DNA from: Desulfobacterales bacterium
GTDB lineage: Bacteria > Desulfobacterota > Desulfobacteria > Desulfobacterales > Desulfobacteraceae
Length of the DNA: 16,360 bases
Direction: 5' to 3'
Assembly: GCA_022361535.1 (NCBI GenBank)
Contig: JAKSAU010000410.1
Span: 1-16,360 of the forward strand
Made by a program: the position numbers and the translations under genes. Below the pieces are notes generated by a model that did not search any database, was not told the origin of the DNA, and worked only from the letters and a program-made list of their open reading frames with translations. Below are positions 7,579 through 15,907 of the stretch, piece by piece (the stretch's first letter is position 1; the number at the start of each line of letters is the position of its first letter).

Positions 7579-8706
7579 ATGAGTCGGTCAATAAAAAAAA
7601 CAGCCGGCAATAGCTACCAAGCACAGGCTTTAGCTGTTGCTGAGATGATTATACAAAATAGCCCCTCAATACTGTTTCGCCGTCTGGCTGCTGATGATCC
7701 AAAACAACGTAAAATGGTATATGTCTCTCCCAATATTTCCAGATTCGGGTATCGAGCAGAAGATTTTTTGAACGATACAATTATGTTCCGGGATATTGTC
7801 TACAAGGGAGACTCAGATAGAACGCTGCAAGAAATCAAGGATTACGTAAAAAAAGAGAAGGATAAGTATACACAGATCTATCGAATTATCACCAAATCAG
7901 GAGAAATTCGTTGGGTGGAGGATCAAACATCCATTTATGTGGAGCCAGAAACTGGAATTCGGTATCATCAGGGCATTGTCACAGATATTCATGACCGCAT
8001 GGTTGCCGAAGAAAAGTATAGAAAAGAGCAGAAAAAGGTACAAAAAGCGTATAACCTGATTTCAAAGTATGTTCCTACCCAGATAGCCAAAACTATTTTC
8101 GACGGGCAAATCGATTTAGTCTGGGAACACCATCGAAAGAAACTGACTTTATTCTTTTCTGATATAAAAAATTTTACTCAGATTACCGATTCGCTGGAGC
8201 CTGAGGACATGGGAAATCTATTGAATGAATACTTAACTGAAATGAATTCGATCATCAATAGGTATGGCGGGACTTTGGCCCAATTAATTGGAGATGGGTT
8301 ATACGTAATTTTTGGTGCTCCCAACAAAACCAACGACAGAGATCATGCTTTAAGATGCTTGAATATGGCCATTGGTATGCAATTAAAAATGAAGGAATTA
8401 AATAAAAAATGGTATAATTCCGGAATTGACGAAAAATTAAATATCAGGTGCGGAATCAACACGGGTATGGCAACTGTGGGGGGGTATGGGTCTTCTGAAA
8501 GAAAGGAGTTTACGGCAATGGGAATGCAGGTTAATCTTGCATCTCGTCTTGAAATTGCCTGCAGGCCGGGCAGGATTTTGATAAGTCATACTACTTGGGC
8601 ACTTGTCAGGGATGAGTTTCCCTGCACTCCTCTGGGTAAAATTGAAGTAAAGGGATATCATAGGCCAGTAACTGTATATGAAATTGATCCTTTTCAGGTT
8701 GAGTAA
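7579..8706 (+). CDS. PAS-linked class III adenylate/guanylate cyclase homologue
   Basis: This is a soluble protein of 375 residues. Residues about 20-142 form a PAS_3 sensor (YVSPNISRFGYRAEDF, ending GIVTDIHDR). A coiled linker (143-165) carries the SKYVPTQIA motif common before cyclase domains. Residues about 185-370 are the class III nucleotide cyclase domain. Both metal-binding aspartates are present, Asp195 (FFSDIKNFT) and Asp239 (IGDG), as are the transition-state residues Asn319 and Arg323 (VNLASRL). The usual substrate-selecting Lys is replaced by Gln236 and the usual Asp by Met316. This departs from canonical adenylate cyclases, so the substrate (ATP, GTP or none) is uncertain. Domains of this kind act as dimers. 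No membrane segment or operon partner is present. The start is chosen as the first ATG of the open frame. Confidence 0.92.
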   Translation: MSRSIKKTAGNSYQAQALAVAEMIIQNSPSILFRRLAADDPKQRKMVYVSPNISRFGYRAEDFLNDTIMFRDIVYKGDSDRTLQEIKDYVKKEKDKYTQIYRIITKSGEIRWVEDQTSIYVEPETGIRYHQGIVTDIHDRMVAEEKYRKEQKKVQKAYNLISKYVPTQIAKTIFDGQIDLVWEHHRKKLTLFFSDIKNFTQITDSLEPEDMGNLLNEYLTEMNSIINRYGGTLAQLIGDGLYVIFGAPNKTNDRDHALRCLNMAIGMQLKMKELNKKWYNSGIDEKLNIRCGINTGMATVGGYGSSERKEFTAMGMQVNLASRLEIACRPGRILISHTTWALVRDEFPCTPLGKIEVKGYHRPVTVYEIDPFQVE

Positions 8707-8957
8707 GACTGATAAATTATATGGTTTTTAACCATAGATTGAACCTTTAATCGTCTCTGCTTTTTGCAAACTTATCTAAAAATTACTCAAAATATGAAAT
8801 AAATGTGATAGTTTTACATTGCATTTGCCCGTTAAATAGAAGCTATTTCCCCTTTTAAACCCTTTAGTTATAGGCTATTCGACCTTAATGTATAGTCGAA
8901 GGCATACTCTTTGCAGTGAAATTACATATCTTTAAATCAATCAGTGAAAGGCAATAT
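8707..8957. other. Intergenic region with small AT-rich inverted repeats
   Basis: Three short inverted repeats are visible: a 7-bp stem around ATGGTT/AACCAT (8720-8736), AAATAG/CTATTT (8834-8848), and TTCGAC/GTCGAA with an 11-base loop (8878-8900). None is followed by a proper T-run, so no terminator is called for the cyclase gene. The last one lies just upstream of the small ORF and could be an operator, but this is weak. Confidence 0.35.
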
Positions 8958-9146
8958 ATGGAGTCCCATAAAAAATATAATGGGAAACAGCTTCTTATTA
9001 GGCATTTAACTCACGAATTCGAGATGGAAAATGTCAATTACTATTCATACAGTGATTTTTTAAAGGCAAAAAGAAAATACCTTAAATTCATGCTTGCTTG
9101 TGGGGGCAGTTTAAAATCATGTGAATTTACAAGACACTGTTGTTAG
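8958..9146 (+). CDS. Possible small Cys-rich basic protein
   Basis: The ATG at 8958 is preceded by GAAAGG with a 6-base gap and gives a 62-residue product. A GTG at 8916 in the same frame would add 14 residues but has no ribosome binding site. The protein is basic (KAKRKYLKF) and ends with four Cys in its last 16 residues, LACGGSLKSCEFTRHCC holding the pattern. No family is recognised, and there is no signal peptide or membrane helix. A 6-bp hairpin (9142-9147 with 9158-9163) overlaps the stop codon. It could be a genuine small protein, or a chance ORF in a non-coding stretch; only the ribosome binding site argues for the former. Confidence 0.35.
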   Translation: MESHKKYNGKQLLIRHLTHEFEMENVNYYSYSDFLKAKRKYLKFMLACGGSLKSCEFTRHCC

Positions 9147-9689
9147 GCGTTATCAGCCCTAACTTTGTTGTCCCCACTTTTCTGCTAACGCATCCATCCA
9201 CACTGTCGTCATCGAGACGTCTTTTTTTGATTAAAGATATGCATTTTTAGATAATTAAGCACCCTCATGGGTGATACGTAGATCTACCGGTAATTACCGA
9301 AAATTTGCTGTGAAAAACATAGAAGATACCATAGCGCACCTTGGAATTACTCTTGCCAGTGGGATAATTTTTCGACGCTGTCCTCTTGCTTAAGGGAACA
9401 TTATTGAACGATATTCAACATATACCTAAATGTCTTGATACCTTTCAGGGATTGTTTATTAGATGTTTTCGATAGATTTTTTTTGCGAATAGAGATTTGT
9501 TGATTGATATTCAAGAGCTCACGACAAATCGCATTAAACCGAGAGTTGAGGATATGAATAGGTTAAACACTGTTCCAAAAAATTACGGTTACCAAAGCCA
9601 GGAACTTCTCTAAAAAGCCAGATTCTTGCATTCAATAACACTCGTTTGGTTTTATGTGTATGCTTGACCATAATTTATATCTAATAGAG
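9147..9689. other. Gene-less region containing a palindrome cluster
   Basis: This 543 bp stretch has no convincing gene. Its main feature is the palindrome cluster at 9260-9299. An open stretch at 9476-9613 (45 codons, ending ...QSQELL) has no upstream start or ribosome binding site; a decayed gene or chance are both possible. The minus-strand kinase/cupin transcript must end here, but no GC-rich hairpin with a T-run was found on that strand. Confidence 0.4.
9260..9299. promoter_or_regulatory. Cluster of three adjacent palindromes, possible operator
   Basis: Within 40 bases lie a hairpin CACCCTCATGGGTG (9260-9273, 5-bp stem, 4-base loop), a perfect 10-bp palindrome GTAGATCTAC (9278-9287) and, directly abutting it, a perfect 12-bp palindrome CGGTAATTACCG (9288-9299). 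The two perfect palindromes look like tandem sites for a dimeric regulator. No gene start is close on the right; the nearest is the small ORF ending 114 bp to the left. It may belong to a gene that has decayed, or to an unannotated small RNA. The function is inferred only from symmetry. Confidence 0.4.
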
Positions 9690-10049
9690 TTATATTTTTT
9701 TTATATTTTTAACCGTTTTTTCGTTTACTACATTACCGGTGTTGATAACGGTTTTAGGCTCAAAAAGCATGACATGGCATTCTTCTTTGGCAACAGGCAT
9801 ATGTTCAATACCTTTTGGGATAATAAAGAATTGACCTTCATTTAATTGAATGTCTTTGTCTTTTAGTTTGATGGTGAGTTCACCTTTTATAACCATAAAT
9901 AACTCATCTTCTTTTTCGTGGTGGTGCCAAACAAACTCACCTTTAAGTTTTGCAAGTTTCACGAGCTGGCCGTTTAACTCTCCAACTATTTTAGGACTCC
10001 AATGATCACTAAATTGTGCAAATTTTTCTTTTAAGTCTACAGGTTTCAT
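9690..10049 (-). CDS. Small cupin-domain protein
   Basis: A single-domain cupin of 119 residues. Cupin motif 1 is intact: His42, His44, Glu49 and Gly56 follow the HxH(x4)E(x6)G pattern. Motif 2 has Pro78, Gly80 and His83 (IPKGIEHMPV). The three His and one Glu are the usual metal ligands, so a divalent metal site is expected. The substrate is unknown; small cupins of this kind include isomerases, dioxygenases and ligand sensors. The start has GAGGA only 3-4 bases upstream. The gene begins 20 bp after the stop of the large hybrid kinase on the same strand, so co-transcription is likely. No signal peptide is seen, so it is cytoplasmic. The C-terminal 20 residues are Lys/Asn-rich and lie outside the cupin fold. 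Confidence 0.9.
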   Translation of the reverse strand: MKPVDLKEKFAQFSDHWSPKIVGELNGQLVKLAKLKGEFVWHHHEKEDELFMVIKGELTIKLKDKDIQLNEGQFFIIPKGIEHMPVAKEECHVMLFEPKTVINTGNVVNEKTVKNIKKI

Positions 10050-10069
10050 TTTTCCTCTATAAAATAATT

Positions 10070-13000
10070 TTATGATGGTTTGTGTCTCTCTAATGTTTTC
10101 CTGATTTTAGCTGCTAAATCCTTTTTCAAAATCGGTTTTTCAAGATACTCACTGACCCCTATCTGTTTTATTCTTTCAGGGCTCAAAACGTCACTGTAAC
10201 CAGTACAAAGTATCACCGGCAAATCAGGTCTTATTTTTTTGATCTGCCTGATCAGTTCTTCTCCTGTCATTTTTGGCATGGTCATATCTGTGACGAGCAG
10301 ATCTACATCGTCTGGTGCTATTTTGAATGCTTCAAGCGCCTGTAAACTTTCTGTAAATCCAATAAATTGATATCCCAGCCCTTCCAGCATAATTTTACTG
10401 AAATCTACCACCGTTTTTTCATCATCAACAAACAGGATGCTTTCCGCTCCCTTAAAAACCTCTCCTGCTTCTTTTCCTTTACTGGCTGATAGCTTTATTT
10501 CTTTGATGACCGGTAAATAAACAAAAAATGTTGTTCCATCCCCAACACGGCTTTTAACGATTATCTCACCATTAAAATTTCTAATGATGCTATGGACTGT
10601 AGCAAGTCCTAAGCCTGTTCCTTCACCCTTTTCCTTGGTTGTGTAATAGGGTTCGAAAATTTTCTCAAGGAGTTCTTCTGGTATGCCACAGCCTGTATCA
10701 CTGATGGTCATTTCAAGGTAAGAACCTCTATCTAACCGTATCCCGGTTTGTGTTTTTTCCTCTGTACCGATGTTGATCGGCTGCAGGCTTATAGACAATT
10801 TACCGCCCAGCTCCTTCATGGCATGGTAGGAATTGGTGCAAAGGTTCATGATTATCTGGTGAATTTGGGTTGGATCAGCAAGCACTAATCCACAATTGGG
10901 ATTGATGTCGCTCTTAATTTCAATGGTAGTTGGGATGGATGAACGCAACAACTTCACAGCTTCTTTTATTACAAGGCCAACTTTTAGCGGTACTAACTCA
11001 CGATCCTGTTTACGGCTGAAAGTTAAAATTTGCTTTACAAGATCACTTGCCCGTTGGCCTGCTTTAAAGACCTGATTGATGTAAGAGGCGGTTTCGCTTT
11101 CTTTTGGAATATCCTCCCTGGCAAGTTCTGTGTACCCCATAATAGATGATAAAATGTTATTAAAGTCGTGTGCGATACCCCCCGCTAACGTACCTATTGC
11201 TTCCATTTTTTGAGCCTGGGCAAGTTGTTTTTCCAGATTTTTCCGATCGTCTTCTGATTTTTTCCTTTTGGTAATATCATGACCCTCCGGAACGATAAAT
11301 ATGATCTCACCCTTTTCATCGCGAACAGGAGTCAGCGAAAAATCAATATAGTGGATATTTCCTTCTGCGTCCGGATGAGTTGTTTCAATAGTGATAAGCT
11401 TGCCTTTCTGTACGCTTTCGACAGCTTTTCGAATTTCATCTTGAAGGGTCTTGGAGTGCTCCCAGTGGGGCAGTTCCCATAAATAAGCCCCCTTAATTTC
11501 TTTAAAGTCTACACCTACTAAACGGCAGACATTCTCATTTGCCATCAGAAGTTTTCCATCAGGTGACAACAGGCCTGTTAATTGAAACCGGTGATTAAAA
11601 ATGGCTTTGAGACGTTTTTCGGTCTCGGATTTTTCCTCTTCAGCTTTTCTTCTGAGTAGGATGTCCCACAAAAAATCGCCTAAATCCTCAACGGCCTTTA
11701 TATCCGCCTCAACATAATCGTTTTCCTTGTTCCCAACCCCGATAATCGCCACAATTTTGTCCCCTCGAAATATAGGGACAACCAGTTCCCGGATAACCGG
11801 TGCATGCCCTTTTGGCAGGCCTTTTCGAATTTTAAGGTTTTCATAATCGTTGTGTATCACAGGTTGCCGTTTCCTTATACCTTCCACCCAGACACCTGCA
11901 TGATCGATATCATAATGCTTACCTTTGCCTTTAGCAGTACACATGTGTTTTAAAGTGTTTGTTGACCACCTTTGCAAGGTGAGTGTTTTTTGGTCTGGTC
12001 CAAGATAGTGAATAAATCCGATACAACTGCCTGTCAGTTTTTCAGCCTCATCCAGACATTCTTTGAGCAATTGTTCTACAGAGTGGGTAACTGAAAACTC
12101 GCTTAATCTAAGGCGGGCGGCAAGCACTTCCATATGGCGTTTCCGGCTGGTGATGTCTCTTATGTTTGCCTGAAATACGATTTTTTCCTCATAACAGTTT
12201 TCCAGTTTTGTGACATTGATCTCAACCTGCTCTTTTTTTCCATTATTGCAATGCATATCGGTTTCGAACAAGTCTATTTCGTTTCCATCCAACATGCTTT
12301 GAATTCTTTTGTCTGATTCCGGCGTCCGGGCTTCCGGAAAAAGATCAGAAAGTCTAAGACTCAGCACCTCATCACGCGTGAACCCGGAAAGTGTCACAAA
12401 TTGCTCATTAACATCTAGAATTCGCCTGTCTAATGAAAATATGAGAACACCATCCCTCGAGAATTGAAATAAATTATGGTACTTTTGCTCATTTTCTTTT
12501 AATTCTGCGGTCTTTTTGCCCACCTCGTATTTGAGTCTGAGGTTCCAGAAAACAATAATACAAATGAGGATCATAGCCCCGGCAGTGATTTTCCAGATCA
12601 GGCTGTAGTCAATTGGCTTTTCATAGGTAACAGGCACCCACTTATTGTAAATAGCATTTCGGTCTGCGTCCGGAATGGCATTAATAGCTTTTTGTAGAAT
12701 GTCCCTAAATTGCTGCCAGTCCTTTCTTACCCCCATACGCTGGGCATAGACAAAAGGAACTTCTCCAATCAATTTGATATCTATATATCCTTTGTGGCTT
12801 ATGATGTGACCTGTGGTAATGATGTTGTCGATAAACGCAAACGCCTTTTTTTGTTTTACTTTACGGATTCCTTCTTGCGTATTTTTGACCAAAACCAGAT
12901 CCAGATACGGATGGTGTGCTGCAAGATAATCCGCTATGGCATACCCCTCCACTACAGATATTTGTTTCCCTTTAATTTGTTTGAGATCTGTAATATAGGC

Positions 13001-15607
13001 GGTATCCTCCCTGGCAAAAATACCGGCAGGCATTTGGATGTATGGTTCTGTAAAAGATAAATATTTTTTTCTTTCAGGTGTACTGGCGACGCTTGTAAAC
13101 AGGTCAAGTTCCTGTTTTTTTGCCCGGTCAATCAAGGCCTGCCAGTTTTCAGGGATTAATTTAAACTTTACTCCAAGCAGATTTTCAATTTTTTTTAAGT
13201 AGTCAATGGCAAGACCTTTGTAGTTTCCGTCGCTATCTAAAAACTCTATGGGATTCCATTGCTGATCAGTGCCGACACGGATAACAGGATGATCGTTAAG
13301 CCAGGCCCTTTCTGACTTGGTCAATATCAGTTTTTGACCAGTCCGCTCTATTTGAGTCCATTTCCTTATAATTTGATTGATTTGCGCCTCACCTATCGCA
13401 ACCAGTCCTTTGTTTAAAATACCCACAAGCTCTGGCCAGTCCGAGCGGACAGCCGTTACGCCTTTGATCAAATAAGAAGAATCAATGAAAATCGGTTCAA
13501 TGCCGGTTAAAACACTTTGATGCAACGTATACGTGTTAAAATTCATACCCAGAACAACATCTGCCTTGCCTTCCATTACCATGGTCACTGCAGCAATAAA
13601 CGAATCTGCCTCAATAACAGTTGTTTCGTCTCCAAAGCGGGCTAAAATGTTTTCTAAAAATTTAATTGATTTAAGGTGGGCAACACGCTTTCCTTTTAAA
13701 TCATTAAGACTATTAATTTTAAATGGGGCATCCTTTTTACCGAAAATCACAGGGATTGTTGAGATATATCCCTTAGTGGCCAATAAACCAGCCTCTTTTG
13801 CCAGGTTAGGGACGCATAATACCAATCCGTCAATTTCACCTTTCCGGGCCTGTTCTATGGTTTCAGGCCAAGGCCTTGCTTCAATAGATACATTTAAACC
13901 CGTATAGTTTTTCAATTGGTCGAAAATATCAGGAAGTATCCCTGTTAACTCTTTATCTTCAGCCTGGATGAGCAATGGCTGTAAATCTGGGGTGAATCCT
14001 AACTCTATGGATTTGTGTTTTGCAAGCCAGGCTTTTTCGGAACTTGACAGTTCGATTTGATCTGTTTTTTTTAGCTGCCTGAGCCATTTGTGATTCAATG
14101 CATCCATTTCTTCTGTGGTAATTGAATCCATAGCCTTTTCCAAAGCTTCCAGAAATACAGGCCAGTCACTTCGAACACCCAGCCTCATTTCCTGGTTTGG
14201 ATCAAACCGTGTGCCTGCTACCTGCGCTACTACAGATAATCCGTTCAACAAATGCTTTCGGATCAGGTGATGGGCAACAGACCTGTCCATGATACCGGCG
14301 TCAGCCTTTTTATCTAATATGGCCATCAGCACTTCACGATACCCAATACATTCTACAGATTGAACATCAGAAACCGCTCTTTTGAGCATTTGGATACCCT
14401 CATCCCCTTTGGCAATGGCAACCCTTTTGCCTGAAAGATCTTGCTCGCTTTTGATGTCAGACCGGTCATCCCGGGCAATAATCACCTGAAGAAAACGACC
14501 ATAGGGTTTAGAGAATAAAACACCATCCAGTTCAAACGAACTGGTGGTGTGAAGCATGTCAAGTTTTCGCGCTTGCACTTTGCCTATTTGGTCTCCATAG
14601 GGGGCGATGTCAAATGTGAGTTTTACTCCTAAGCGATCTGCCAAAAGCTTGACATAATCAATGCTATAGCCTGCGGCCTGTCCATTCCGGACAAAATCCC
14701 ATGGCGGATAATCGGTTTCACCCATAACCCGAATCACAGGATGCGATTTCAACCAGTTTTTTTCATCATCTGTCAGATGCAATACTGGCCGTTCTGCTAA
14801 AGATGACCATTTGCTGTTTATTTGGGCTTTTTGGGATTCACTTATGGCATCCATTCCTTTTTCAAGAATAGATACCAGGATAGGCCAGTCTTTACGGACC
14901 GCAAACCGTATGTTCACATCAACATAGTCAGCCAGTCCTGTGCCTCCTGCCACAGCTACATTGGTCAGAAAATTTTGCGCAAGGATGTAATTGCCAACTG
15001 CCAGTTCATCGACAAAAGCATCAACCGTTCCAAAAGATACGGCTTTCAGGCCTTCCAGAGAACTTTCAACACGTGTCAGTTTTATTTTTGGGTAGCGCTC
15101 TCGAATGATTTCTTCCTGATAGAATCCTCTACCCACGGCAATATTTTTATCTATGATATCTTTGATGGAATTTATAGGAGGGGAGCCTTTTTTCATGAAA
15201 ATCGCGCTTGGGTTTTTCTTGTACGGCTTTGTAAATGCAAGATATTCAGATCTCGTTTTGGTTTTGGTGACGCTGTGGATCAGATCAACTTTTTTGTCCT
15301 GTCCCATCTTCAACAATTCAACAAAAGAATAGACCGGCTGATACTCAAGTTTGAGTCCGGCTTTACTTGCCGCGAGATTCAAATAGTCAACGGACAAACC
15401 CATGGGTTTTTGGTTTTTAAAAAGAGAAAATGGCGGCCACTCCACACCATGCCCAACCCGAATGACCGGATGTTCTTTTAGCCATTTTTTTTCAGCTGCA
15501 CTAAGAGGAATATCTGCTGCCTGAACAATAGAGCCAAACAAAAGAAACATGATAAATATGGCAGCACAAACAGCATGCTTCAATAAAATGATTTTACGAA
15601 TTGTCAT
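10070..15607 (-). CDS. BvgS-like hybrid histidine kinase with four periplasmic binding domains
   Basis: This sensor kinase has 1845 residues. A signal peptide (about 1-31, ending VQAA) leads to four tandem SBP_bac_3 (Venus-flytrap) domains at about 35-273, 279-514, 519-755 and 762-995. Each opens with an 'LS/T..E+.WL..H' motif; modules 1, 2 and 4 continue HPVIRV, module 3 has HKSIEL. One membrane helix (1003-1022) follows, then a PAS (about 1040-1155), a GAF_2 (about 1165-1320, VPIFRGDKIVAIIGVGNK), and a second PAS (about 1325-1450). HisKA has His1480 in GGIAHDFNN. The ATPase has N1588/N1592, DTGCGIP at 1637 and GTGLGL near 1663. The receiver (about 1722-1840) has Asp1728-Asp1729, Asp1774 and Lys1824. 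Unlike BvgS there is no Hpt domain, so phosphate must leave through another protein. The ATG has GGAG 5 bases upstream. Ligands are probably amino acids or similar small solutes. Confidence 0.95.
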   Translation of the reverse strand: MTIRKIILLKHAVCAAIFIMFLLFGSIVQAADIPLSAAEKKWLKEHPVIRVGHGVEWPPFSLFKNQKPMGLSVDYLNLAASKAGLKLEYQPVYSFVELLKMGQDKKVDLIHSVTKTKTRSEYLAFTKPYKKNPSAIFMKKGSPPINSIKDIIDKNIAVGRGFYQEEIIRERYPKIKLTRVESSLEGLKAVSFGTVDAFVDELAVGNYILAQNFLTNVAVAGGTGLADYVDVNIRFAVRKDWPILVSILEKGMDAISESQKAQINSKWSSLAERPVLHLTDDEKNWLKSHPVIRVMGETDYPPWDFVRNGQAAGYSIDYVKLLADRLGVKLTFDIAPYGDQIGKVQARKLDMLHTTSSFELDGVLFSKPYGRFLQVIIARDDRSDIKSEQDLSGKRVAIAKGDEGIQMLKRAVSDVQSVECIGYREVLMAILDKKADAGIMDRSVAHHLIRKHLLNGLSVVAQVAGTRFDPNQEMRLGVRSDWPVFLEALEKAMDSITTEEMDALNHKWLRQLKKTDQIELSSSEKAWLAKHKSIELGFTPDLQPLLIQAEDKELTGILPDIFDQLKNYTGLNVSIEARPWPETIEQARKGEIDGLVLCVPNLAKEAGLLATKGYISTIPVIFGKKDAPFKINSLNDLKGKRVAHLKSIKFLENILARFGDETTVIEADSFIAAVTMVMEGKADVVLGMNFNTYTLHQSVLTGIEPIFIDSSYLIKGVTAVRSDWPELVGILNKGLVAIGEAQINQIIRKWTQIERTGQKLILTKSERAWLNDHPVIRVGTDQQWNPIEFLDSDGNYKGLAIDYLKKIENLLGVKFKLIPENWQALIDRAKKQELDLFTSVASTPERKKYLSFTEPYIQMPAGIFAREDTAYITDLKQIKGKQISVVEGYAIADYLAAHHPYLDLVLVKNTQEGIRKVKQKKAFAFIDNIITTGHIISHKGYIDIKLIGEVPFVYAQRMGVRKDWQQFRDILQKAINAIPDADRNAIYNKWVPVTYEKPIDYSLIWKITAGAMILICIIVFWNLRLKYEVGKKTAELKENEQKYHNLFQFSRDGVLIFSLDRRILDVNEQFVTLSGFTRDEVLSLRLSDLFPEARTPESDKRIQSMLDGNEIDLFETDMHCNNGKKEQVEINVTKLENCYEEKIVFQANIRDITSRKRHMEVLAARLRLSEFSVTHSVEQLLKECLDEAEKLTGSCIGFIHYLGPDQKTLTLQRWSTNTLKHMCTAKGKGKHYDIDHAGVWVEGIRKRQPVIHNDYENLKIRKGLPKGHAPVIRELVVPIFRGDKIVAIIGVGNKENDYVEADIKAVEDLGDFLWDILLRRKAEEEKSETEKRLKAIFNHRFQLTGLLSPDGKLLMANENVCRLVGVDFKEIKGAYLWELPHWEHSKTLQDEIRKAVESVQKGKLITIETTHPDAEGNIHYIDFSLTPVRDEKGEIIFIVPEGHDITKRKKSEDDRKNLEKQLAQAQKMEAIGTLAGGIAHDFNNILSSIMGYTELAREDIPKESETASYINQVFKAGQRASDLVKQILTFSRKQDRELVPLKVGLVIKEAVKLLRSSIPTTIEIKSDINPNCGLVLADPTQIHQIIMNLCTNSYHAMKELGGKLSISLQPINIGTEEKTQTGIRLDRGSYLEMTISDTGCGIPEELLEKIFEPYYTTKEKGEGTGLGLATVHSIIRNFNGEIIVKSRVGDGTTFFVYLPVIKEIKLSASKGKEAGEVFKGAESILFVDDEKTVVDFSKIMLEGLGYQFIGFTESLQALEAFKIAPDDVDLLVTDMTMPKMTGEELIRQIKKIRPDLPVILCTGYSDVLSPERIKQIGVSEYLEKPILKKDLAAKIRKTLERHKPS

Positions 15608-15640
15608 TTGGGCTCCATTAGATTTTTTTACTGAACTTTC

Positions 15641-15670
15641 ATAATCTCACGAAAATACAGACTGAGTCAA
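15641..15670 (-). promoter_or_regulatory. Candidate promoter of the four-module kinase operon
   Basis: On the minus strand TTGACT (15670-15665) and GATTAT (15646-15641) are 18 bases apart, matching the -35 and -10 consensus at 5/6 and 4/6. Transcription would start near 15634, leaving a leader of about 27 bases that contains the GGAG ribosome binding site. The match is visual. Confidence 0.45.
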
Positions 15671-15717
15671 ATACGTATTTAAACGTAAAAATCGTGAGAT
15701 GATAAAAATAATCACGA
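15644..15717. promoter_or_regulatory. Symmetric operator-like element over the kinase promoter
   Basis: Perfect 9-bp inverted arms, ATCTCACGA (15644-15652) and TCGTGAGAT (15692-15700), flank a perfect 12-bp palindrome AAATACGTATTT (15669-15680) almost exactly at their centre. A further half-site TCACGA occurs at 15712-15717. The left arm overlaps the proposed -10 box and the central palindrome overlaps the -35 box, as expected for a repressor or autoregulator site. It also lies upstream of the divergent gene at 15908 and could act on both. Confidence 0.5.
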
Positions 15718-15907
15718 ATTTCTAACTCAATTAAGAAATGGTTATGTTTCTGACATGCAAGATGAAGTGGTTATGATGTCCTGAAACCGAAACCTTCACT
15801 GCTTTTACACCCCTCTGCTTAATGCTTGCCATACAGTTGCTGAATTGATATTGTGCGAGAATCGTTCCGAATCGCAAAACCGGAAATCGGGGACAGAGTC
15901 AGTCAAG

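Noticed and set aside
9654..9845. A 63-codon plus-strand open frame opposite the cupin's end
   Set aside because: It is antisense to the cupin gene, which has intact metal-binding motifs.
12710..13060. A 116-codon plus-strand open frame within the fourth SBP domain, and similar ones at 13533-13907 and 11279-11482
   Set aside because: All are antisense shadows of the 1845-residue kinase, whose domains are intact over these positions.
14822..15481. A 219-codon plus-strand open frame opposite the start of the large kinase gene
   Set aside because: It is fully antisense to well-recognised SBP domains, has no ribosome binding site, and its product shows no family features; it reflects the codon use of the real gene.
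15881..15900. The GGGGACAGA string just before the right-edge gene, reminiscent of motifs near REP-type transposase elements
   Set aside because: Only a few bases match from memory, no hairpin or transposase accompanies it, and it cannot be separated from chance.
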